A DNA stretch of 64,000 nucleotides, taken from Salminus brasiliensis. Its lineage: Eukaryota; Chordata; Actinopteri; Characiformes; Bryconidae. The translations under genes were made by a program, and so were the position numbers. The notes below the pieces were generated by a model that worked only from the letters and a program-made list of their open reading frames with translations, did no database searches and had not been told where the DNA came from. Location of the stretch: contig NC_132901.1 of NCBI RefSeq assembly GCF_030463535.1, positions 4,906,640-4,970,639 of the forward strand. The letters are read 5' to 3'. The first letter of the stretch is position 1; each line of letters begins with the position of its first letter. This document shows positions 37,529-53,999 of this stretch, piece by piece.

Positions 37529-37961
37529 TGTGCTTGTGTGATGAAACACATTTACAATAAAGTACATTTTCCTCTTTCTTACTAAGAATGTGTATCTGAC
37601 TGCCAACAGGACTTTATTGATAAACTACTGAAAGGTCAGTTGACTTGGATTGGTCTGACTGACAGTGAAAGAGAGGGAGTCTGGAAATGGGTGGATGGCT
37701 CAGCACTGACCACTGGGTAAGAGAGCACTGAACTGAACTCTGATCATGATGCAGTTACTGACTCTCACTCCTCACTGCTCTGATAAACACACTGATCCTC
37801 TGATTCTATCTTGTAGTTTCTGGTTCCCTGGAGAACCCAACAGTAGAGCTGGAGATGAAGACTGTGTCCTAACAGGCTATACGTACAATTCTACAAAGGC
37901 CTGGGCTGATTATCCCTGTGATAACCGCTTTTTTTATGTCTGTGAAAAAAGTGTGTATTAG
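33810..37961 (+). CDS. Gene E: divergent C-type lectin-like receptor, plus strand
   Basis: Five exons: 33810-34047 tail, 35969-36205 membrane and stalk, lectin exons 37348-37490, 37610-37716 and 37817-37961. Phases agree and 870 nt gives 289 aa. I chose the ATG at 33810 because it gives a compact tail beginning [18 protein letters not shown], although the frame is open upstream to 33729. The tail is unlike B to D: four tyrosines in YVN, YVS, YED and YHN contexts. The membrane segment ([19 protein letters not shown]) is followed by a short stalk with one NHT sequon and no 14-aa repeats. The lectin-like domain has EPN and WAD and ends YVCEKSVY. It is the only complete plus-strand gene, located between the C and D units. 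Confidence 0.85.
34200..34660. mobile_element. Short repeat (family M) in intron 1 of gene E
   Basis: It contains GTTGGAGTAACTGTCTTTGA, TGTTGGATGATCACCA and TTGCACATCTGTGTCAGCAA, shared in part with 33370-33640, 2200-2400 and 22925-22950. Non-coding. Confidence 0.5.
35445..35560 (-). mobile_element. L2-type LINE tail, reversed, in intron 1 of gene E
   Basis: CCTTTATTAGTCCCACAGTG, then GTGTCACAGCAGAAAAGGGA, is the reverse complement of the L2 tail at 30690-30740. Confidence 0.7.
37491..37526 (+). repeat. (GA)n microsatellite starting at a splice donor in gene E
   Basis: The intron begins GTGAGAGAGAGAG, so the repeat includes the donor itself. Gene F and the dead exon at 55685 show the same arrangement with longer tracts. 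Confidence 0.8.
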
Positions 37962-39530
37962 AAATAATAGATTTCTCACTCACTCACACAAACACACACA
38001 CACACACACACACACCCATGGCAATACTACATGTGGTTCAGAGTGTCACTCATATATTTTTTAAACCTCTAGTTTCCTTGCTGCTCACACTAAATGCCAC
38101 ACGTGTGTGGTTCAATCTGCTCTATCTAAGATTGCTTATGAGCTCTATTTTACATTTCTTCCTTTCAGGAATTTATGGTTGGTTTGATTGATAGATGTAC
38201 ATACAGTATCCTCTCATTTCTGTGTGTGTATTGATTCTGTAGAGATTACAGTATATTCAGGGGAATTAAGGGTTGGAGATGTTTAAGCTTGAGCGTATTA
38301 TAACCACATAAGTAGAGTAAAGGTCAGACTTAGTGAATGCAGTATATGCAGGAATTCAGGTTTTGTCATGTGTTAGGGCCTCAGCACTCCAGAGTCTGAC
38401 AGGTCTTTTCAGGGACATACTCCACCACACCGCCAGAAAGATCTTACAGAACCAGTAGTTTTTAATGGGCAGATCTGGAGCCAGAGTCTGTGATTGGATG
38501 GTTGGTTTCAATGGTAGACCTTGTTCCTGGGAGATAAAGGGTTAATACAGACACTGAATAGAGAGTAGATGGGGAAGATTGACACTGTTGTGATTGGAAG
38601 AAGTGAGCAGAAAGGAGGAAGAGGCCTTATCAGGACTAAAGAAACAGACCGCTCTGCTTCTCAAGGTTGTGAGTCGAGAATAGAGGCCTTTTTTCTTTAA
38701 TATTTATTCTTTTATTATTTAGTGATTAAATCAGTTATTTTAATTTAATGATTTTTTCCTCTTGTTTGTTTCTTTTTTTTTATTCAGCTTCAAGAAAACT
38801 GTGGTAACACGTTGTATGAATCTGTAATCTAAAATGCATTATTAAGTGCATTTATAAACATCTATCAAGCATTCATAAGGCTTAATAACGTTTGAAATAA
38901 GCATTTGTAAGTGTACATAAGTGTTCATAATTACACACATGACATGATTCATCATCAGTATCTTTAAAATAAAATGACTTTACAAGTGCACATAACATTT
39001 AATGAACATTTATAAGCACTTCTTACAGGCTGTAGGTAAAGTGATGTTATTGCTCTAGATCAACTTGTAACAACTTATAAATCACTATACTTGCTCTTCA
39101 CAGACTTTAAGTAAAGTAGGATTGCCATATATAAGAATGTCTAAACAGAAGGGTATAAGAATCACAAATTTGTACGTTGAATAAATGATGACTTACATTA
39201 AACATGACTTACATTTATCAGGCATTGACTTAACATTTGGTTTTGTCCCTCCATTTTTTTAGCTAATTAAATTGAGCTTTTCCAGAATAACATGATTTAT
39301 CATGTTTAATACAACAAAAGCTTTGTCATTCAAAACAATATTAAACAACCTCTAGATCCAGAAAAAAATTGCTCATTCCAAAAGAACAAACATCCCAATG
39401 TTTTTTGTTCACCTCAGTGGGTCATATGTAACAGTTCTCCACAGGCCTTCATCTGCATGTTTTTTTTTCCCTTGATTTCGTCAGTTGTGGCCTCACACCA
39501 TCTGTCCACAAATGTGGACAATTTCTCTTC
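37962..39530. other. Intergenic after gene E, repeat-like
   Basis: A CA tract lies at 37987-38015. The stretch at 38795-39290 (GTAATCTAAAATGCATTATT, ATTCATAAGGCTTAATAACG) resembles a short non-autonomous DNA transposon of fish. No gene is supported. Confidence 0.45.
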
Positions 39531-39539
39531 TTGAACATT

Positions 39540-39890
39540 CTATGGAGGAAGGGCCTGAAAGACACCAGGTGCTGCTATCGCAAGTTTAGAAATTGGTGTC
39601 TTGGAGATGGTATTGCAATCCACCCCCACTTTTTTGGAAAGCCTTCTTAATCGAGCCACCTTGGTTAAAGGCATGTAGGGCATGCTTGTAACGCATTATT
39701 ACTCTGCAAACAGTTTATATCTTTAAAGAATATCTTTATGCAGATATGCAACAGAACCACTGCAACAGTATATTATAATTACTATTAGTTATTACCTCGA
39801 CTTTGTTGATCTTGCTTTTTATCCTTTTGAGGGCGGCCTTATCTCCTCCTCATCATCAATAGTTGATGATTCTGTAGAGAGAACATGGCA
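39540..39890 (-). pseudogene. CCDC106-like remnant
   Basis: The minus strand reads RYKHALHAFNQGGSIKKAFQ and, after a one-base frame change, KVGVDCNTISKTPISKLAIA then APGVFQ. This follows the pattern of the C-terminal region of the fish coiled-coil domain-containing protein 106-like family (KVGVDRNTI...APIAELAIAAP). Upstream near 39860 an acidic stretch (TIDDEEE) may be part of the same fragment. The frame break and missing exons mark it as dead. The assignment rests on remembered family patterns. Confidence 0.4.
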
Positions 39891-39899
39891 AAACAACAT

Positions 39900-41160
39900 T
39901 AGGATTACTAGGTGTCTTTAATTTGGTTATTCCAAATTCATTTTAATCCATACTCAAACTTCATCATACTACAGATATTACAGATACTAACTATACTGCA
40001 GATACACAAATGTTTTCATTGTTATCATGAATATGTACACATATTGAAAGCAATGCTTTTTCTGTGTACAACAAACTAATGAGTTCTTGTAATTAAAAGC
40101 AATATTAGTGCCCCCCAAATGTAATCTGTCAATTAAGTGACACTTGTTTGGTGCATTATAGACATGTGTGAGCGAAGGCAAAAGGTAACTTCCTTTGGAG
40201 GAAGTGGGTTAGCTAGTTACCTTTTCCTTTTGGAGGACCTGTAGATGATCATGAAATGCTTGAGGACTTTAAATGGCTTAAGAATGAGGCTACAAAAGAA
40301 CAGAAAAAATATACGTTTACACAGTGAATACACATTTGATGCCAAGCAGTTAAACGTGTTCAGTTATGTGAACATCATGATTAAGGAAACTGATTTAGAT
40401 CACATTAAAACTTTATGATCAAATGATTACAATATTTGAATGACCCCTGACTTGTTTAGCTAACCCATCCATTTACCTGTCATTCGGCAAAGTTGATCCT
40501 TCAGGAATTCCTTGTCAGGCATTCACCACAACCTGTTAGTTGTTTAACAAAATAATCTTTATGTTAACCTCTTTAAATGCCACAGCCCGTACGGGCCACA
40601 AATCCATCACTGTGAATATCTAGCAGCATATCTGAAGCATTATAGGTCCAATATACCAAACCAAAATACCATATTAAAGCTTAGAATCTCTACATTTCAT
40701 TAATCTTGCCATTTTATTTTACCATACCAAATACCAAAATACCTTGTCCATTTATGAAAAAAATGTTAGGTACAGTATGCATATTCATATTTTTCATGAA
40801 GCCATTTTAGCCAATGTGATTATAGCCAAAAAATAATTAAAATTTGATCTCCTTGGATCTCCACCTTCAAGCTTTCCTCAGGAATACCAATTTTGCTGCA
40901 GCACATTGCAGAAACTCTCACCGCAAAATAAGACACTGGTTTATTTATGATCAACAAAAATGGCTTCAGAACAAACTGAAAAAGTATGGGGTTGAAGGAG
41001 TTTTGGCAGAATTGCAATGGGAATGTGAAACTGAAGGTTTGCTGGACCGCAGTGAGAGCTATGAAAGCTATAATAACAAAACCTGACCAAATAATAGTCA
41101 GGTAAATAATACAAGCAAAGGTGAACCTAAAACCTCCTGCCTCTTTGCTTTTATTTACTA
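39900..41160. other. Intergenic, no gene seen
   Basis: AT-rich. The open frames at 40820-41086 on both strands overlap each other and carry no motif I recognise. An imperfect inverted repeat (AAAGGTAAC and GTTACCTTTT) lies at 40179-40230. Confidence 0.4.
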
Positions 41161-41164
41161 GTGA

Positions 41165-41545
41165 TTGTGTTACAATGTGGTGTGTGTGTGGGGTTTGGAC
41201 TCAAGTGCAGTTAATTAATTTATAAATCCATTTATTTAATGAAACTACCTGTTTTGGGGTATTATATTATGTGAGCGTGGTGATGGTTCAAGACAAGATG
41301 GTGCTTGGTGAGACTCTGGAAGTCCAGTGCATTTCCACCGCGCCACCACAGCTGTGAGAAATGACAGTATAAAAAGTTTTAAAAAGCACAGAAAAAGGGC
41401 GAGAAAACAAACAAAGGAAACACGGGGACTTGTGTTTGGCTGGGATCACGCCTAAAGTCCCCGATCAGCCTCGGATCTAGGACAGGAACGCTCCTCAGGC
41501 CCTCCCATTCAACCAAAAACTGGGTACCACCCATCATGCGTGGGA
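41165..41545 (-). mobile_element. Gypsy 3' end: chromodomain remnant and LTR piece
   Basis: The minus strand near 41440-41535 reads GGTQFLVEWEGLRSVPVLDP then RLIGDFRRDPSQ, resembling the C-terminal chromodomain of Gypsy chromovirus integrases (FLVxWxGY...DPxLIxDFxRR). Downstream, towards lower coordinates, is an LTR-like block shared with 3120-3275. No polymerase is present. Confidence 0.5.
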
Positions 41546-41904
41546 GAAGGGGCAGGAGCCACACATATAAATGGATGCAGGCGGCATACATGGAAGGTGG
41601 GATGTACTTTCATACTTGCGTGGAGTTTCAGTCGGAAGGAAGCTGGGTTCTTCAGCTAAAGATGAAAAGGATACTTCACTCAGTCTACTGGTCTTTCACT
41701 GAACAATGCATTATTATAAAATAATCAAATAATGATGGTTATTTGTTCTGTATTTACATCCATTCAGCTCTAATCTTCAGTATGAACACATTCATAAATC
41801 TCAGTAATATTTAGACCTGTTTTGATTAAACTCATTCTGATCTTCAGTTTAACATTAAAATAAAGAACAGAAAAAGAAGAAGCATCAGTTCAGCTTAATA
41901 AGAG

Positions 41905-42360
41905 GTAATAAAATTCAGCACCGTGGACAGCTCTGTTGGCATCTGGGATAAATGTATCATTCTTAAGCACAGTGAACAGCCCAGCTCAACAATCAATAAA
42001 TCAACACACATAATGATCAACAGCTGATCTGTAGACATGGTGACCTCCGTATACAATCAAACACTGTCTTTATTCTCTATTGGAGCGGGACTGAATGTGC
42101 AAGAGGCAGTTCTTCTGCTGAAAATCACACTTCTGTACAGACTCTGTGCTTTAAAGACTCTATGAGGACTAACAGACTGTAAGAAACATGCACAGCTTGT
42201 TGCTGGTGTGTTCTACAGTAATGTGTGGAACTCTTTGGAGTATCTTTGGATGCAGGAACTCAGAAATACAGCCGTTGGTTGGATCTGATGTTAAGCTGCT
42301 GATTGGCTCCCTCTTGTGGATCATTATGAGGTGACTCCCAAACTCAGGCTGTTTAAAATA
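41905..42360 (-). repeat. Recurrent duplication module, inverted copy, with CCAAT
   Basis: The reverse complement matches 1150-1560, including GATTGGCTCCCTCTTGTGGA (the CCAAT region) and TGACCTCCGTATACAATCAA. It is the only large copy on the minus strand. Confidence 0.6.
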
Positions 42361-43420
42361 TTTTTATATGGGAGGAGGTTTGTTAACATGAAAAATATAA
42401 TTCATTTAAAATAAATTAATTGGAGTGTAAAATTACAACTACAGTGTTTTCATGGAAAAAGACAAATATGTTGAATCTCAATCAGCATTTTATTATAAAC
42501 CATTTCCATAAATTACCATAAACTTCCATACATTCTGTAACAGCTTCCCAAAGTTCCCAAAACATCTGAATCAGAATGAGAGAAACACACAGTGAGTCTT
42601 ATCATCATAAGATTAAGACGAGAGCAGACCCTCTTCATAGCTTCTTCTTCTAGCAGCTGACTGAATCCTACTCAGGTTAACACTCATATTCACAGCAAGC
42701 TTTACAAAACAACCAGATTCACATCACTTTCTGAACAAACTGCTCCCACCAAATTCAACTTACTACGCTGTTGTTTAATCTCACACATCAGCTCTACTCA
42801 GAAACCCCCAACAATCCTAATTTTGAACTGTGATCCAAATAGGAAAAAAAAAATAATCTTTGACTTAAATCTTTTGAAAACTGATTTGAATCTTTTGACA
42901 AGTGAGTCGAAACATGATTTAATTCTGAGAGAAGTTATCTGAGCACTTTAGTCATATTATTACATGATCTCTAATTGGTCACTTTTCAGGAATTATTCTC
43001 CTCTAACTTTTGGTTCTCCTTCTTGTGTCAGACCAGAGGAATTTCAGTTTTATTGTAAAGTTTTGTGTCTAATTGGAGGTTTTTCTTCAGAAATGTATTT
43101 GTGTGTGGCAGATACTAAGCTGAAGCTTCACATTCACACTTATAGGCTTTCTTCTTCACTTTAAGAATCACTCTATTCATGTAGACCATCTGACCATGTC
43201 CAGGTCCAGAACTGCCTCCACCTTATTCTCCACAAGAAGAATCTAGTCAACCTGCTCAAACCAGCCAGCAGGAATTTACCTCATAATCATAGAGAAATTA
43301 TTAATAACAGGAGATTTGAGACCTAATATTTTTCTAGCTAAATATTTATCTAAAAAAAGTATTAATAATAAAAAAAGCCAATAAAAAAGATCTGATTATG
43401 TTTATAGACTCCCACGAACG
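42360..43420. other. Intergenic 3' of gene D, no gene seen
   Basis: No coding sequence is supported. The stretch 43240-43400 matches the area 3' of genes B and C (CCAGCCAGCAGGAATT, GGAGATTTGAGACC) but without the solo LTR. Confidence 0.5.
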
Positions 43421-43423
43421 CGC

Positions 43424-49005
<5,582 letters not shown>

Positions 49006-49089
49006 TTTGGAACAAGTAGAAAAATCAGCAGATTTCAGTCTTGATTAGAATAATTTTGTTTAATTGCAGACTACAGTCCTCAGAGCCTC

Positions 49090-49160
49090 CAGCTCTCAGA
49101 CTGACTCAGTGTTTGTGGTTGCGTGTAATATATATATGCTGCTCTCAGGACAGGAAGTTG
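49090..49160 (-). promoter_or_regulatory. Predicted core promoter of gene D
   Basis: ETS-type site at 49152-49158, a TATA-like box at about 49127-49138 (two bases longer than in B and C) and a RUNX-type site at 49114-49120, in the same order as in genes B and C. Confidence 0.5.
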
Positions 49161-49378
49161 AGGCCTCAGCTAGTCGGCATGAAGCAGATCATTATCTCAA
49201 GCCCACTAATTCACTTTCTTTTGTGTCTCTGTTGATACAATTTATTAAACATACTGTAATGTGTGTGTTCTCTGTGTGAGAAGTTTAAATTTAGCCCCTG
49301 TTTAAGGAGTCAGGGTCTGTGTGTGAGTATGGGGACTGAATCATGGTCTTAGACAGCCTTCACACTCTTTCAATATTG

Positions 49379-49380
<2 letters not shown>

Positions 49381-49427
<47 letters not shown>

Positions 49428-49502
49428 CATGTATCAACTGTGAACCTGAGTAAAGTCATTATTATGAGTTTATTGTGTGTGTGTGTGTGTGTGTGTGTGT
49501 TT
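49381..49502. repeat. (CA)n and (TG)n tracts flanking an inverted 51-bp spacer
   Basis: The CA tract (49382-49422) is followed by a spacer (49423-49473) that starts CCTAGCATGTATCAACTG, the reverse complement of the spacer in units B and C, then a TG tract (49474-49500). Confidence 0.9.
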
Positions 49503-49664
49503 CTTGTATTTCAGATGGTCATTATTTATTGCTGTGAGCTTTGTGAAAAAAAACATGAAACAGGAAGCTCGAACCCACAGAATGTGCTTGAGCTCAGTGT
49601 GTGAAGGTTTAAGGCATAGCTATGTGGTGTCACACACACCCACACACACAGTAGTTTCCAGTGC

Positions 49665-49891
49665 AGCCGGACCCCATTTCTAAACATTTGGTCAAAATGG
49701 GATACAAACAAATAAGATTGGCCGGGGTTTGGGGGGGGTCTAATAACCTTGTTGATTCACTTGCTAGACCTGACGTTTCAACCTGGACAGATTATGGCTG
49801 TAATCTCTCTGTAGTTGGGATCTGTGAGAGAGTCCAAGAGAGCCTAATAGCCCAAATCTTTAAACGTAATTTAATAAAAGTTCACCAGTAA
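49665..49891 (+). pseudogene. Decayed last exon of a plus-strand lectin gene, unit D
   Basis: It reads TWTDYGCNLSVVGICERV then QESLIAQIFKRNLIKVHQ and a stop, nearly identical to 21230-21448 and similar to the end of genes A and F. No preceding exons exist; gene D starts divergently about 0.7 kb away. Confidence 0.6.
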
Positions 49892-50034
49892 CAAGTAAGT
49901 TACTAATAATGCATATTTCATGGCATGTGCTCTCAACTGTAAATGCGGGGGAATTGTGTCTGGTAACATCTGTTAAAGGTGCCACAGAATGCAGTTATTT
50001 AGTATTATTAGTTATACGTTAACGTATGAATAGC

Positions 50035-50510
50035 AGGTGTGACTTTGGTTGGGATGACCAGTTCAGCCAAGTCACTCCTCTGCTACTGGCTTTGTGTAGC
50101 TGCTGCCCAAATCAGATTCAAAACCCTGATGCTGGCCTACAAAGCCAAAAACAGACCAGCCCCTCTGTACTTGATGGCAATGGTCAAAAGCCGATCTATA
50201 CCAAGAGCCCTTCGAGCTTCAAGTATGGCTCGGCTCGACCCACCTTCCTTTAAGATCCATGGAAGACAAGCGGCACCGAAGTAGTGGCCGAAGTAATGAA
50301 ACGAACTTCCCCTGAGTGTCCGAACAGCTGTCGCTGTCTTTAAACACAGACTGAAGACCCACCTGTCCCGAGAGTACCGAGTGAAGTTTTAGATCCTAGT
50401 CAATACAAAGTAGATAAGGGTATTTTCTGAGTAAATAGTAAAGCTTTTTTTGTAAGTGGCTCTGGAGAAGAGTGTTTGCTGAAATCCTTTAATTTAAATC
50501 TAAATGTAAA
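50035..50510 (+). mobile_element. LINE 3' end
   Basis: Broken frames read [36 protein letters not shown], and later PHLSREYRVKF-type text. It ends GGCTCTGGAGAAGAGTGTTTGCTGAAAT, the usual terminal sequence of this fish LINE type. It is related to 21605 (+) and 7520-8270 (-). Confidence 0.65.
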
Positions 50511-50869
50511 AATGCTCAGATGTGGTTTTATAAGGCTGTTTACCACCCTGTTATTTTACCACAAAATGCCACAAATCCTTTTACAGTGGGCTTGCAGAAA
50601 AAAATGGTGAGCATTTTGTCATTTGTTGTGAGCCTTATAATTATTATAAAAAGTCTTACTGGATAGTGTTGCAGTCCTCTGTGGCTCCATGCAGTGTCAA
50701 GTCAGCATGGTGAGCTGTTAGCTAGCTGAAGAGAGTAGGGTCTGTCTAGAGTTAGCTTTTAGTCAAGCATCCAACTAGCTTCCTTCCTTTAAGTGGTGTG
50801 TGTGTGGGGAGGGGAGGGGGTAATATACAACCTGATATACTGTTGCTACTTTGATTATTGTGAGAAAAT

Positions 50870-51400
50870 GGAATATAGCCAATCAGCAGCATAAAAGCAG
50901 ATCCAACCAATGCCTGTATTTCTGACTTCCTGCATCCTGAAAGGTCATGTGTCTTTCAGCCCAGGTATAAACAACAACTTGGGTGGATCTAAATGCAGAA
51001 AAGGAAGTATTGCAGAGAGTGGGGTTTGAACTGGGGTTAGTTGGCTTGGGAGAGCAGTGCTGTACCCACTAGGCATATGAGGAGTGTGGAGTACTAGTGA
51101 CTGTGGAGGTAAAACAAGAAGTAAAAGACAGGGAAATGGAGGAAAACCAAAACAGCCTAAACTAAGACTGAAGATGTAGATGAACAGCAAGAGGAAAAAG
51201 CAAACAAGGGAGCTAATTTATATATAAATTAGCCAAAATAACCTTAACACCCCTGCTAGAGTATAGCAGTATAGAGTTGCCTTAAGGAGTGACGTGCTAC
51301 GGCAATGTCACCTGTAAAGCTAAGGAGAACTTAGTGTCTTTCTCACTTTTAAAGGAAGTCAAATGACTCAGGAAAACAAATGAGGACTACAGTTCCTACA
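50870..51400. repeat. Truncated module with CCAAT joined to the dispersed repeat
   Basis: 50875-50935 holds AGCCAATCAGCAGCATAAAA, the promoter-like core of the recurrent module. It is followed directly by the dispersed repeat (AGGTCATGTGTCTTTCAGCC, also at 11877). No gene is seen. Confidence 0.5.
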
Positions 51401-51504
51401 GCCGAGTGTTGTCATTAAAAGAGTTAGCCAGTACCCTCTGGTTCCTTTCTTCCTCTTTTGTTTTCCTGAGTCGTTTGACTCCCTTTAAAAGTGAGAAAGA
51501 CACT
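51333..51504. repeat. Inverted repeat, 54-bp arms and 64-bp spacer
   Basis: The left arm (51333-51386) begins AGTGTCTTTCTCACTTTTAA. The right arm (51451-51504) is its reverse complement with only a few changes. Only one orientation is present in units B (12320) and C (23690), so the second arm is specific to unit D. Confidence 0.85.
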
Positions 51505-51509
51505 TTTCC

Positions 51510-52085
51510 AGTAGCAGCAGTTTGCTTCTCTCTCATAGATGAACTGAAGATCATCAACTGATCCGTTCAGAAAACCAGAGTCCAACAGATTCATTAAACC
51601 CTGCTTTGAAGAACCAGCACTGTTGCTCCTCTTCAGTGATGGAGCTGCAGCTGCTTTCCTCTAGAGGGCAGTAGAGAAGTGTGTGTGCTGTGGAAAAGCT
51701 AAATAGTGCTGGTCTGGTCAGTTAGAGCTGCACAGCTGTGATAAACAAATCCTCTCTAAATACAGTTTTATTAAAACCCCACTTTAAATCAAATTAAAAC
51801 TAGAATTACATAAAACAAGAAGTCAGCTCAAGTTTGTAGAGTTTTATAGATGGATCCTTGAAGAAAATCATTTAAAAACACAGTTATGAGCAGCATTCAC
51901 TCAGCATTTCATAATTGTGATTTCATGAATATGTTTTCTCATCTTTTATTAATAATCCAGTTATCACACCCACAATGCATCTTCTTCTTCAAGGCGTCAT
52001 TCCCTGTGTCTGAAAGGTGAATTTACATGAGTTTAAAATCATATTCAATATAAACAAAGATCAGTGTATTAATTACTGCTGAGAA
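51510..52085. other. Intergenic, no gene seen
   Basis: Contains a copy (51530-51700) of the block at 12810-12985. Otherwise AT-rich with nothing supported. Confidence 0.45.
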
Positions 52086-52089
52086 AGAT

Positions 52090-53090
52090 CAGAGTGGGAG
52101 AAACCGCCTCAGAGGGGTCATTTGCATATTCCCTAAAAAGCAACACTGACTGACAATCAATTTCACATGCTGTTGTGCAAATGGAATAGACAACAGGTGG
52201 AAATTATTGGCAATTAGCAAGACACTTAATAAAGGAGTGGTTCTGCAGGTGGGGACCACAGACCACTTCTCAGCACCTATGCTTTCTGGCTGATGTTTTG
52301 ATCACTTTTGAATGTTGGTGGTGCTTTCACAAGTTGTAGAGATGGACTCTACAACCCACACAAGTGGCTCAGGTAGTGCAGCTCATCCAGGATGGCACAT
52401 CAATGCAGAGGCTGGAGGCGCTACCAGGAGACAGGCCAGTACACCAGGAGACGTGGCGGAGGCCGTAGGAGGGCAACAACCCAGCAGCATGACCACTACA
52501 TCTGCCTTTGTGCAAGGAGGAACAGGAGGAGCACTGCAAAATGACCTCCAGCAGGCCACAAACGTGCATGTGTCTGCACAAACGGTTAGAAACCGAGGAT
52601 GGTATGAGGGCCCGACATCCACAGATGGGGGTTGTGCTCACAGCCCAACACTGTGCAGGAGGCTTGGCATTTGCCAGAGAACACCCGGATTGGCAAATTC
52701 GGCACTGGCGCCCTGTGCTCTTTACAGATGTAAGCAGGTTCACACTGAGCATGTGACAGACTTGACAGAGTCTGGAGACACCGTGGAGAGCGATCTGCTG
52801 CCCGCAACATCCTTCAGCATGACCAGTTTGGCAGGGGGTCAGTAATGGTTTGGGGGTGGCATTTCTTTGGAGGGCCGCACAGCCCTACATGTGCTCGCCA
52901 GAGGTAGCCTGACTGCCATTAGGTACCGAGATGAGATTCTCAGACCCCTTGTGAGACCAAATGCTGGTGCAGTTGGCCCTGGGTTCCTCCTAACGCAGGA
53001 CAATGCTAGACCTCATGTGGCTGGAGTGTGTCAGCAGTTCCTGCAAGATGAAGGCATTGAAGCTATGGACTGGCCCGCCTGTTGTAAAGA
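52090..53090 (+). mobile_element. Tc1/mariner-like transposon, 3' truncated
   Basis: The plus strand in several frames reads FAREHPDWQIRHWRPVLFTD and VSRFTL (first catalytic Asp), LEGRTALHVLARG, then GFLLTQDNARPHVAGVCQQF (second catalytic Asp) and AMDWPA, where similarity stops before the third catalytic residue. The long alternate-frame reading at 52312-52845 is a shadow. Frames are broken, so it is dead. Confidence 0.75.
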
Positions 53091-53159
53091 TGGAAAAATT
53101 TGATACAAAATGGAAGATGGAAATGAGATACATAGGCAAATTACATCTAAAATATGAAA

Positions 53160-53255
53160 TGGAAAAATAAATAGATGTATAGATAGATAGATAGATTAAT
53201 GTTGAATGGATGGAGGTGGAGATATCTATCTATTTATCTATCTATCCATCTTTTT
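53160..53255. repeat. GATA/TATC-type tetranucleotide repeats
   Basis: ATAGATAGATAGAT at about 53180-53193 and ATCTATCTATTTATCTATC at about 53224-53242 form a loose inverted pair. Confidence 0.75.
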
Positions 53256-53364
53256 TTTAAAAGATGGAATAATTTATGAATGAAAAAAGATAGGTAGGCT
53301 TATTACATCGTATACTTATTACATAGCGGTCTATTAATTTCACACACATTACATCTCAGCTCTG

Positions 53365-53955
53365 CTATTGGTCCATTCTGTTTACACATTTAAAACTAGG
53401 TATACATATTTTACACCCATGTATTGCTATTGGTCCATGACTTTTACACAGTTTATATAGACGTTTTGCTGTTGGTCCATCTCATATACCCCTCACATCT
53501 AAGCATTGCTGTTGGTCTACTGCTTTTTCACAATTTACATATAAGCATTGGTATTGGTCCAGTGTTTTTATGCTTACATTTAAGTTTAGCTATTGGCCTA
53601 TTGCTTTACCAAGGTTAAATACAAGCTTTTCTATTGGTCAGTTTCTTTTAGACAGTTTGCACATAAGCACTGCTATTGGTCCATTGTTTTGACACATTTC
53701 ACATATAAGCATTGCTATTGGTCCATTATTTTTACACAGTTTATATAGAAGAATTCCTATTGGCCTATTGTTTGTACACAATTTTCATATAAGCATTGCT
53801 ATTGGTCTATTGCTTGCACACAGTGTACATATACTCATTGCTATTGGCCCACTGCTTTTGCACAGGTTAGCCTTCTCCATTTACACAGTTTATATTAAGG
53901 CCTTGCTACGGGTTCATGGTTTTTACAGAGTTCATATAGAAACATTGCTATTGGT
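53365..53955. repeat. 42-bp-period minisatellite carrying inverted CCAAT boxes
   Basis: The core CTATTGG (CCAATAG on the minus strand) or a close variant recurs at 53365, 53428, 53469, 53509, 53551, 53590, 53631, 53673, 53715, 53757, 53799, 53841, 53906 and 53948. Most spacings are 39-42 bp. The linkers are of the type TTTACACAGTTTATATAAGC. Because 42 is divisible by three, periodic hydrophobic open frames arise by chance. Confidence 0.85.
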
Positions 53956-53999
53956 TCATTCCTCACACACATTTAAAATCTGATTGATGTTGTCTATAT

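Noticed and set aside
52312-52845. Longest uninterrupted reading frame in the window (177 codons, plus)
   Set aside because: It lies across the Tc1-like transposase in the wrong frame; the catalytic motifs are in neighbouring frames.
53365-53955. Possible CRISPR-like array because of regular repeat spacing
   Set aside because: The repeats are degenerate and only a 7-10 bp core is kept; the DNA is vertebrate.
53424-53983. Hydrophobic repeated frames resembling a membrane protein
   Set aside because: They arise from the 42-bp minisatellite (a multiple of three) and have no start or splice context.
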